Under the pieces are notes generated by a model. The model was not told where the DNA came from and made no database searches. It saw only the letters and a program-made list of their open reading frames with translations. From J061 sp003695725 [NCBI: Candidatus Schekmanbacteria bacterium] (GTDB lineage Bacteria; Schekmanbacteria; GWA2-38-11): a stretch of 15,301 nt of DNA. Position 1 is the first letter of the stretch. Each line of letters starts with the position of its first letter. Location: positions 1-15,301 of the forward strand of contig RFHX01000100.1 of NCBI GenBank assembly GCA_003695725.1, read 5' to 3'. The translations under genes were made by a program, and so were the position numbers. Positions 8,120 through 14,743 of this stretch are shown here, in pieces.

Positions 8120-8758
8120 CTATTCACAATTATCGACCTGTGTAAGCGTCATTGTTAACCCTGTTTTCGCCTTTACCTTGTTGCCACCAAAAGTTTTTTC
8201 ATGCCCTTTAATTTTTATTTTTACATTGTAATCGAGGAAACGGGGCTCCACACTGTTATCGCTAGGATCTTCACCAAATTTGAGAATATATTTTCTTGCC
8301 AATTTACGCTTGTAGCTTTTTGGGAGGACAGTAATAGTTATATCTGTTTCCTTATCCTTTGGAAGCGTTGCTGCTATATTTCTGGTAAAGGATTTGATCC
8401 TTGGAAATCTTTTGCTTGTCCTTCTAAACTTTACCTTATAACTTGTAAGAACGACATCATGATTTGTTGGATCCCAGACAGGGTCGTCTTCATAGTTTGG
8501 ATGACCGGAATTATCCAGTGTTATGGTTGCTTTAAGGTCTGAGAATGGTTCAGGGTCAACTGTGGTGTCATCGCCATCACAATCGAGGGTTCTAAATATA
8601 TCCACATTTGTCTCATCATTGCTTCCCTCATCTTCTGCAGAAATGCTCACAACAGTTATATATGTGAGCACGCCCTTGCCATAAGAAGAAAGCGGAAATA
8701 CAGAGATAAAGAAAAAAAATAAAAAGATTAGAGGTATGACAAAATTTTTATTCTTCAT
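8120..8758 (-). CDS. Secreted protein of unknown function in pil operon
   Basis: I do not recognise this 212-residue protein. It has a signal peptide (basic MKNKN, a Phe-rich hydrophobic core to about residue 22, likely cleavage after SSYG near 27) and no later membrane segment. The mature part alternates beta-strand-like segments (LKATITLDN at 75-83, VVLTSYKVKFRRTSK at 102-116, TDITITVL at 138-145, NVKIKIKGHE at 178-187, LTMTLTQV at 201-208), which suggests a beta-sandwich. An acidic loop (DCDGDDTTVDPEPFSD, 59-74) is followed by a strongly basic middle. The only two cysteines of the mature part, C60 and C211, could form a disulfide tying the two ends together. GAGGA eight bases before the ATG supports the start. 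It lies 35 bp after pilQ and 60 bp before the giant gene with no terminator on either side, so it should be made with the pilus machinery. Confidence 0.85.
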   Translation of the reverse strand: MKNKNFVIPLIFLFFFFISVFPLSSYGKGVLTYITVVSISAEDEGSNDETNVDIFRTLDCDGDDTTVDPEPFSDLKATITLDNSGHPNYEDDPVWDPTNHDVVLTSYKVKFRRTSKRFPRIKSFTRNIAATLPKDKETDITITVLPKSYKRKLARKYILKFGEDPSDNSVEPRFLDYNVKIKIKGHEKTFGGNKVKAKTGLTMTLTQVDNCE

Positions 8759-8793
8759 TGTTCAAGTCCTCATTTTATAGTAACCATTTTTGC

Positions 8794-10728
8794 TTACATA
8801 TACTGTTCAAGAATTCGAGGTGTTATAAAAATAAGTATCTCTTTACTGCTCTTGTTGCTTACTTTATTCTTAAACAAGGAGCCCAATATTGGTATCTTCG
8901 ATAAAAAGGGCGTTCCGCTTCTCGATGAGTCATCGCTCTTTTCTGTCAGTCCTCCAATCACCGCTGTTTCTCCGCTTTTTATCAAAACCTTTGTTTCCGA
9001 CTCAGTCTTTACTATCGAATAATGTGTGCCTGTAGTTAACTGAACATTACCCCCTTGTCTTGATTTTTCCAAACTTATCTCCATAAATATTGAACCATCG
9101 GCAGTAATTTGGGGAGTAACTTCAAGGATAATACCCACATCCTTCCACTCTATACTCTGTTTTCCCTGTTCATCGATTGTAACCTGCGGAAGCTGGTCTC
9201 CTACCTGAATCTTAGCTGTTTCATTGTCAACTACAAGAAGTTTAGGATTATTAAGAAGTCGCACCCTATTCTCTTTTTCAAGTGCAGACAATTGCACATC
9301 GAGATTAAAGGTATTGTCAACATTGCCAAGAATCAATCCAATCCCCGTATTCTTATCAGCCACAGGAAGATTAACCAAGAAATCTCTTCCTGAAAGGGAG
9401 GGGTTATTTGCATCAGCAACTGTGCCTGAAAGTTTTATATTGCTTGGAAATTGAAGCCCTGTTGCATTTCCTGTTGCAGGACTCTTTGTAAGGTCTGCTC
9501 CCCATTGAATCCCAAGGGCGCGGTCATAACCTTCCTCGATTTCAACAATCTTTGCCATAATCTCAACTTCAGGGGTAGGTTTATCGAGCTGAGCTATAAC
9601 CTTTTCTATTTGCTCAACTGTTGGAACAATATCTTTTATAATCAATGAATTGGTTCTGTCGTCAACTGTTAAGAGGGCATCAGTTTTGACGCGGCTCGAC
9701 ATAAATTTCTTTACAAGGGGCTCGATTTCTTCAGCTTTTGCATAGCTTAAACGAATCGTTTTTGTAACAAGAGGCAACACAGCTTCCCGCGCCTCTTTTT
9801 CTTCTTTTCTTGCCTGCGCCTCCTCTGCCTTTTCCTTCCTAATCTGTTTGCTCTTTGAAAGAGTCATTATCCTATAGATTCCCTGCTCTTTTATCAGTAC
9901 TAATTGAGGAGTATTTATCTTAAGAATCAGGTCGAGGGCTTGATCCCATGGAATTTTATCGAGCTTCAAATTTACCTTTCCTCTAACACCTTCCTCGATA
10001 ACAAAGTTCATCCCACTTATTTCAGCAATAAGACGGATAACATCTTCAACATCTGCATTTTGAAGGTCAAGAGATATGGGCTCACCTGTAAATTTTTTTT
10101 CTCCAAACTCATAATCGCTCTCATCTCTTGCAAGCTCAGTCGAGAGCACCTTATTCTTTTTTGTTAAATCTTCTTCAAGGGCTTTTTTTATGGCATCTAT
10201 GTCTTTCGCTTTTTCTTCCTCACCACTTTCAGCTACTTCTTTCTCTGCAACCGCTTCTTCAATAACAGGATTTTTAACTGTAACCTTCAATTCTGTATCG
10301 CCCCTTTCGATCTCGGCTTCCGCTTTTTCAACAAGCTCAATTTCAGCAGTCACTTTTGCTTCATCTCCACTCCCTTCGTTCAGGGTTACCCCTGTTACAA
10401 CACCCCTGTTTACTGGTAATGCTTCTTCTGCCGCAGGAGAAAGTATTGCATTATTGAATTCCACGACAATCCTATCCGGCGCCGAAAGATTGTATGAAGT
10501 GTAATCAACCCTATTAGATGTTTTGAATATGATAGTCGTAGATTTAGAAGTGTTGAAATAGCTAACCTTCTCAATGATGACCTTTTCCGGAATCTGCTCT
10601 GCTGTTTCCGATTCCTTAACTGCTTCTTGGGACTTTTTCACTGTGGAGGCACATCCCAATAAACTCATAATCAAGAAAAAAACTAAAAAATGCTTTATTT
10701 TAATCCTGCCATTTTTATAAAAAATCAT
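8794..10728 (-). CDS. pilQ: Type IV pilus secretin PilQ, with lipobox
   Basis: Forms the multimeric outer-membrane channel through which the type IV pilus passes. Domains in order: signal peptide with a lipobox LLGC (Cys26), one AMIN domain (about 48-152; peptidoglycan or PilP contact in relatives), an acidic Glu/Lys linker (155-210), the STN/N0 domain (about 217-290), a charged linker (295-318), the N1 domain (about 321-385), and the secretin core (about 470-640). The core includes VxxRLLNNPKLLVVDNE, VGIILEVTPQI and the FLSKIPILGSLFK signature (609-620) near the end. The 644-residue length is normal for a PilQ with one AMIN domain. The lipobox makes it likely that each subunit is acylated, so it may not need a separate pilotin for outer-membrane targeting. 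The start codon has only a distant G-run upstream, but it gives a complete signal peptide. Confidence 0.96.
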   Translation of the reverse strand: MIFYKNGRIKIKHFLVFFLIMSLLGCASTVKKSQEAVKESETAEQIPEKVIIEKVSYFNTSKSTTIIFKTSNRVDYTSYNLSAPDRIVVEFNNAILSPAAEEALPVNRGVVTGVTLNEGSGDEAKVTAEIELVEKAEAEIERGDTELKVTVKNPVIEEAVAEKEVAESGEEEKAKDIDAIKKALEEDLTKKNKVLSTELARDESDYEFGEKKFTGEPISLDLQNADVEDVIRLIAEISGMNFVIEEGVRGKVNLKLDKIPWDQALDLILKINTPQLVLIKEQGIYRIMTLSKSKQIRKEKAEEAQARKEEKEAREAVLPLVTKTIRLSYAKAEEIEPLVKKFMSSRVKTDALLTVDDRTNSLIIKDIVPTVEQIEKVIAQLDKPTPEVEIMAKIVEIEEGYDRALGIQWGADLTKSPATGNATGLQFPSNIKLSGTVADANNPSLSGRDFLVNLPVADKNTGIGLILGNVDNTFNLDVQLSALEKENRVRLLNNPKLLVVDNETAKIQVGDQLPQVTIDEQGKQSIEWKDVGIILEVTPQITADGSIFMEISLEKSRQGGNVQLTTGTHYSIVKTESETKVLIKSGETAVIGGLTEKSDDSSRSGTPFLSKIPILGSLFKNKVSNKSSKEILIFITPRILEQYM

Positions 10729-10789
10729 CTTTATTAAACCCCCATTTTCAATTGGAAGCTATGAATAAAAAAACTGCAATTCTCTATTT

Positions 10790-11362
10790 TTAAGAACTTT
10801 TCAGTTTTAATATAACTTCCTTCTTTTCCTTTTTTGTTATTATATTTCCTGATTCGTCTCCCTGTTTTATCGTTATTTCATTCTCTATTATTACTTCCGA
10901 AGGCCTAATCTCTTTGACTATACCGGAAGGGCCAATTTTAGAGTTTTTCTCGATAATATACATTCTGCCGTCTGGCGCTTTTACCATTGCAACACTCTTG
11001 TCCTTCTTTGTGATAATACCAGTCAGTTTAAAGGAATTAATCTGATACTGCTGAATCCCCTCTAAATAAACAGTGCCTTCCTCTGTAACGACAACTTTTT
11101 TCTTTTTCTCGAGGTATGGAGGTTTGAAAGGGTCTCTTTTCCCTTCAGGATTATAGACATAGGATAATCGTTTTTTTTGCGCTTCCAATATTATTTGGGC
11201 ATTCTTTCGGGCTAAATCTTCTGCCGCTACTTTGTTTGCAGAAGGTACTTTTGTTGAAGCTTTCTCTTCAGAAAAAAGGTCAACAGTGCCAATAGAAAAG
11301 AGCAAAAACAGCACCATTCCTATAATCGTTGCGTTTCGCATATTCTTTCTCTTAAATATCAT
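10790..11362 (-). CDS. pilP: Type IV pilus assembly protein PilP
   Basis: The periplasmic connector between the PilN/PilO inner-membrane pair and the PilQ secretin. The family motif RDPFKPPYL (76-84) is followed by the beta-sandwich domain (about 98-188) with YLEGIQQYQINSFKLTGII, APDGRMYIIEKNSKIG and the final VILKLKSS strand. The N-terminus has a hydrophobic segment (about 12-30) without a lipobox; there is no cysteine anywhere in the protein. That is unusual because PilP is normally a lipoprotein, so here it is either cleaved by signal peptidase I or stays as a membrane anchor. The stop of pilO is 3 bp upstream; AAGG nine bases before the ATG supports this start, although the internal ATG at codon 8 (11341) is a possible alternative. 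Confidence 0.93.
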   Translation of the reverse strand: MIFKRKNMRNATIIGMVLFLLFSIGTVDLFSEEKASTKVPSANKVAAEDLARKNAQIILEAQKKRLSYVYNPEGKRDPFKPPYLEKKKKVVVTEEGTVYLEGIQQYQINSFKLTGIITKKDKSVAMVKAPDGRMYIIEKNSKIGPSGIVKEIRPSEVIIENEITIKQGDESGNIITKKEKKEVILKLKSS

Positions 11363-11365
11363 CTG

Positions 11366-11935
11366 CTAAGGCCTTGAAAAGATTTTCAAGCTCAAACTCC
11401 CTTTAAGCAACATTCCTTCAGGCGTTGCTTTCGGCTCCGAAAGAGATAAGTTTTCCAAATTTACGATTCTCTTCATTCTTCTAATATTATCGAGAAAAAG
11501 CGTCACATTCTTGTATGTCCCCTGTATGTTTAACGCTATTTTCATTTCATTATAATAGGGCCCCTTTGTCAGAATACCCGGCGTAAAGGATTTCAAATCA
11601 ACTTTAAAGGACTTTCCAAGATCAACAACCGAATTTAAAAGACTTGGCAATTCACTTGAAGGAGGAAGAATTTCTGCTTGTATTTCATATTGTTTCAGAA
11701 GCATCTTCTCTTCTGCTTTGAACTTTTCGATTTCCCCTTTCATTCTAATCAATGTTTCGAGCTTTGTACTTAAATCCTCTTTTTCCTTGATTGACCTTGC
11801 AAGGGATTCACTTGTAGAGCTGTAAAAATAGAAATAATAGAGAACAAGTATTGCCAAGATGGTGCCTCCAAGAATTGCATACTTCTGCCATTTTGGCATT
11901 GTGTACATAAAATCAAGTTTCAATTCGAGAGCCAT
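11366..11935 (-). CDS. pilO: Type IV pilus inner-membrane protein PilO
   Basis: A bitopic inner-membrane protein that pairs with PilN to form the alignment subcomplex beneath PilP. It has a short cytoplasmic N-terminus (1-18), one transmembrane helix (about 19-38, rich in Ile, Leu and Tyr), a periplasmic coiled coil (about 40-85, with repeated Lys/Glu heptads), and a ferredoxin-like C-terminal domain (about 95-189, including KIALNIQGTYKNVTLFLDNI). The length of 189 residues is typical. An AAGGGA site seven bases upstream supports the start. It follows pilN by 14 bp and precedes pilP by 3 bp, as in canonical pilMNOPQ operons. Confidence 0.93.
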   Translation of the reverse strand: MALELKLDFMYTMPKWQKYAILGGTILAILVLYYFYFYSSTSESLARSIKEKEDLSTKLETLIRMKGEIEKFKAEEKMLLKQYEIQAEILPPSSELPSLLNSVVDLGKSFKVDLKSFTPGILTKGPYYNEMKIALNIQGTYKNVTLFLDNIRRMKRIVNLENLSLSEPKATPEGMLLKGSLSLKIFSRP

Positions 11936-11949
11936 TTCTTATCCCTTAT

Positions 11950-12537
11950 TTAACCTTTTTTATTGTCCCTTTTTGCTTGTGCTGTTTCTATCTTCAAGTT
12001 TTGAAGCGCTGAAGTTATTTTAAACTTATAAACTGGTATCCCTCCTTCAGGTGAGCCCTCTATAATTGAAGGAAAATTCTCAACAATAAAGAAATCTGAA
12101 TTTTTCAGGCGATTGTAAAATTCTGATATTTCATAATATGAAGACGATTTACATTCAAACACTGCAGTGCTGCCTGTAAAACTCAAAGAATTAAGCCATA
12201 CCCCTTTAGGTATAATATTCTGCATTTCATCGAGATGTCTTACATAAGTCACTTGAGATTCTGTAACCTTTTTAACTGCGGCAAGTTTAGCGGCAATCTG
12301 GGCTTTTTTCTGTTGAATTGTCTTGTGAAGATTTTCAACTTCCTTCATCGAGTTTATCTTATTGTTAATTTCATTTATTTCTTTTCGGACACTGCTAAGT
12401 TCAGAACTCAGAGATGAATTGTGCAGGAAAAGCGCCAAAATAGTAATTAGTACAGCGGCAAAATAAACAATGACCTCTTGTGTTGCCTTTGCCTGTTTAA
12501 GCTCATCTTCAATAGGGAGAAGATTTATCTTAATCAT
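11950..12537 (-). CDS. pilN: Type IV pilus inner-membrane protein PilN
   Basis: A bitopic inner-membrane partner of PilO. Its cytoplasmic N-terminus carries the INLLP motif (residues 4-8), which in characterised PilN proteins docks into a groove of PilM. One transmembrane segment (about 23-40) is followed by a periplasmic coiled coil (about 42-95) and a small alpha/beta domain containing GVWLNSLSF and a final VYKFKITSAL strand. Its ATG overlaps the pilM stop codon (ATGA), with a GGGAG site just upstream inside pilM, so the two are translationally coupled, consistent with their 1:1 contact. Confidence 0.95.
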   Translation of the reverse strand: MIKINLLPIEDELKQAKATQEVIVYFAAVLITILALFLHNSSLSSELSSVRKEINEINNKINSMKEVENLHKTIQQKKAQIAAKLAAVKKVTESQVTYVRHLDEMQNIIPKGVWLNSLSFTGSTAVFECKSSSYYEISEFYNRLKNSDFFIVENFPSIIEGSPEGGIPVYKFKITSALQNLKIETAQAKRDNKKG

Positions 12538-13589
12538 TGGTTGTCTCCCACTTTTCTCATTGCAAGGCCTATTCCCACAGCAGAAAGAGGAGTTATCTGG
12601 CTTAAAGCAGTAATATCAACATTTTTTGAAATCTTTACATTTTTGAAGGGATTCATAATTTCAACTTCAATTTGTGAACGATTATTCAAAAATTCGTCAA
12701 TTCCTTGTATCTTTGCACAACCGCCGCTAAGGTAAATTTTATTAACCTCCCCTAACCCTGATGTATTCCTGAAAAAATCCATTGAGCGAATAACCTCCTG
12801 ACAGACTTCTTCGGAAACACCATCGATTATTGCTTTGATTTCATCTGCTCTTTCTCCTCCTGCGTCAATATTGGTTTTCAATCGTTCGGCTTCCTCATAA
12901 TCTATTTGAAGCTCCTTCTGAATTGCTTCTGTATAATTCTTTCCGCCAAGATTTATGTCTCTTACAAAAACAGGGACACGATTTCTCAAAATGCTAATGT
13001 TGATTTTTGAAGCCCCAAGATTCACCAATGCAACAATCTTATCAGGGTCATCTTCGTAATTTAATTCATAACAGTTTTCAATTGCAAATGAATCGATATC
13101 AACAAGGACCGGTTTCAAACTGCAATTTGTCAAGATATTTGAATATTCATCAACTTGGTCTTTCTTTGCGGCAACAAGCAGAACATTCATCAATGATTCA
13201 TCTTTTTCATCAGGACCTACAATATGAAAATCGATGTAGACTTCTTCAACATCAAAGGGAATATACTGCTCTGCCTCAACATATATCGATTCTCTCAACT
13301 CTTCTTTGGACATTGTATTTACTGTGATATTCTTAACAATTACTGAATGTCCTGATACAGCGGTGGAAGCGTTGAGATTTTTTATCTTCATTTCGGAGAC
13401 AAGGTCTTTGAGTGTCTCCTGCACAGAAATTGCATCCATCACGGCACCATCGACAATTGCATCTGCAATCAGAGGCCTAAAAGCGAACTTTTCAAGAATA
13501 ACCCCCTTGCTTGTATCTTTGAGTTTAAAGGCTTTGATGGAGCTCGAGCCAAAATCGATACCTACAAGGTTTTTAGAAATATAAAGCAT
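12534..13589 (-). CDS. pilM: Type IV pilus actin-like protein PilM
   Basis: A cytoplasmic FtsA/actin-like ATPase-fold protein that binds the N-terminal tail of PilN and links the pilus machine to the cytoplasmic motor. The nucleotide-binding signatures of the fold are visible: phosphate 1 (GIDFGSSSIKAF, 10-21), phosphate 2 (ALVNLGASKINISIL, about 187-201) and the adenosine motif (YLSGGCAKIQG). QYIPFDVEEVYIDF is the typical PilM 1B-like segment. The length of 351 residues is standard. It is the first gene of the operon, about 24 nt downstream of the predicted transcription start, with a G-run (AGGGGGG) immediately before the ATG as a probable ribosome-binding site. Confidence 0.96.
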   Translation of the reverse strand: MLYISKNLVGIDFGSSSIKAFKLKDTSKGVILEKFAFRPLIADAIVDGAVMDAISVQETLKDLVSEMKIKNLNASTAVSGHSVIVKNITVNTMSKEELRESIYVEAEQYIPFDVEEVYIDFHIVGPDEKDESLMNVLLVAAKKDQVDEYSNILTNCSLKPVLVDIDSFAIENCYELNYEDDPDKIVALVNLGASKINISILRNRVPVFVRDINLGGKNYTEAIQKELQIDYEEAERLKTNIDAGGERADEIKAIIDGVSEEVCQEVIRSMDFFRNTSGLGEVNKIYLSGGCAKIQGIDEFLNNRSQIEVEIMNPFKNVKISKNVDITALSQITPLSAVGIGLAMRKVGDNQ

Positions 13590-13619
13590 AACCCCCCTAC
13601 ATTTCGTTATATCTTTATG

Positions 13620-13649
13620 ATTATATTGTCTCTAAATAAAGTGTGTCAA
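13620..13649 (-). promoter_or_regulatory. Consensus sigma-70-type promoter of the pilM operon
   Basis: On the - strand TTGACA (13649-13644) and TATAAT (13625-13620) are both perfect consensus hexamers separated by 18 bp. Transcription would start near 13613, giving a leader of about 24 nt before pilM. No sigma-54 -24/-12 elements are seen between this promoter and pilM. Confidence 0.8.
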
Positions 13650-13734
13650 GCCACTTTAAAGCACAAATTGTTAAAAAAGACACTATAAATTTACTTCTTT
13701 TTATGATTTAAGCTTCTCCTTTAACGGACAAATC

Positions 13735-13763
13735 TTGAAAAAAGAAACCCTTTGCATTATAAG
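13735..13763 (+). promoter_or_regulatory. Probable promoter of the interrupted barrel gene
   Basis: TTGAAA (13735-13740) and TATAAG (13758-13763) are separated by 17 bp, about 30 bp ahead of the ATG at 13794. AGGA at 13781-13784 is nine bases from the ATG and may serve as its ribosome-binding site. The promoter points away from that of pilM, with about 85 bp between the two -35 boxes. Confidence 0.5.
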
Positions 13764-13793
13764 GTGCACCTTTTTTGAACAGGATTAAAGGAA

Positions 13794-14531
13794 ATGAAGT
13801 TTTTAAAATTTTTTTTTCCTTTCACCTTATTTTCATTTCTATTTCTTGCATTTTCAACTGCATCGGCAGAGCGTCCTCTAATAACGGAAGATTTAGAACT
13901 TCCAGAGAAGGGAAAATTCGAATTGGAAATCGGCTCTATTACTGAAGACCTTGGTGGGAAAGACAAAATATGGACTAATGAAAATACATTAATAATAGGC
14001 ATTCACAACAGGATAGAAATGGATGTCAACATTACCTTTTAACTACACAGTTCACTAAATGAGCATAACGGATTGACAGATATTGAAATCTTGACAAAAT
14101 ATCTTTTTACAGATGAATCTTCATCGATTCCATCAACAGGCTTTCTCTTCAATTTGATTACTCCTTCTGGTGATGATGAAAAAGGGCTTGGAGAGGGGCA
14201 TACAGGATATGAAATAAAATTCCTGTCTGAAAAGCATACAGAAAAAATGAGATTTGATCTGAATCTCGGTTATTCTTTCATCAAAGAAGGAGTTGACCAT
14301 CTTTTCTATTCATTTGGTGCTGAATATCGTATAAGTCAAAAGATTCACTTAGTTTCTGAAATTGTTGGAGAAGCCGACTATAGGGGAAAAAATGAAGACC
14401 CTCTTTTTTTATTAGGAGGATTTCAGTTTCATATCAAGGGCTTGCAGATTGATACCGGTATGCGTTTTGGATTAACAAAGGAAACTCCTGATTATTCTCT
14501 GGTTGTTGGAATCACAGCCCCATTGAATTGA
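13794..14531 (+). pseudogene. Outer-membrane beta-barrel gene, interrupted by stop
   Basis: One reading frame of 246 codons is broken by a single in-frame TAA at 14040-14042, with no frame change. The first part (82 residues) has a signal peptide (Phe-rich core, probable cleavage after STASA) followed by RPLITEDLELPEKGKFELEI and the start of a barrel (NTLIIGIHNRIEMDVNITF). The second part begins LHSSLNEHNGLTDIEILTKY and continues with LITPSGDD, alternating amphipathic strands and GMRFGLTKETPDYSLVVGI near the end. Together these match the layout of the MetA-pathway phenol-degradation/'transporter' outer-membrane family (GLTDIE, P-S/T-GD and C-terminal G-R-G-L-T motifs). A downstream TTG at 14073 could start the second part, but it has no signal peptide or clear ribosome-binding site. 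I call it a recent nonsense mutation or a sequence error. The native role is probably an outer-membrane protein of unknown substrate. Confidence 0.78.
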
Positions 14532-14690
14532 TTCATCTTGGAAAATTATTTCTTCTCCAAATATTGTGTTTATCAATAAACGAATTCATTCTCCATTGTT
14601 GGCAGAAAAGATACCTCTGCAATAGGAACTGCGATATTTTAAATTTTTGACTTGATTAATTAAAAACTTTTTTACAAATTTTTTTTTCTC

Positions 14691-14714
14691 TTTGACGATT
14701 ATCTAATTGTCAAA
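14691..14714. promoter_or_regulatory. 24-bp near-perfect palindrome, candidate operator
   Basis: The arms TTTGAC (14691-14696) and GTCAAA (14709-14714) are perfect inverted copies, and the symmetry continues inward through ATTA/TAAT, so 10 of 12 base pairs match. It lies 29 bp before the start of the LOG-family gene, and its left arm contains a -35-like TTGACG, where a repressor could block initiation. No T-run follows on either strand, so it is not a terminator. The remainder of 14532-14743 is AT-rich and shows only a weak hairpin at 14568-14581. Confidence 0.55.
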
Positions 14715-14743
14715 TTCACTTAAACTTTAAAGGAGAATAGAAA

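Noticed and set aside
14040-14042. Programmed readthrough or recoding at the TAA
   Set aside because: TAA is not the selenocysteine or pyrrolysine codon, and I see no obvious stem-loop right after it; a mutation or base error is simpler.
14073-14531. Independent gene starting at TTG 14073
   Set aside because: It is in the same frame as the upstream signal-peptide fragment, has no clear ribosome-binding site or signal peptide, and corresponds to the C-terminal two thirds of a barrel family whose N-terminal part is the upstream fragment.
14568-14581. Hairpin GTTTAT/ATAAAC as terminator of the barrel gene
   Set aside because: The stem is only A/T-rich pairs plus one G-C, the loop is too small, and no T-run follows.
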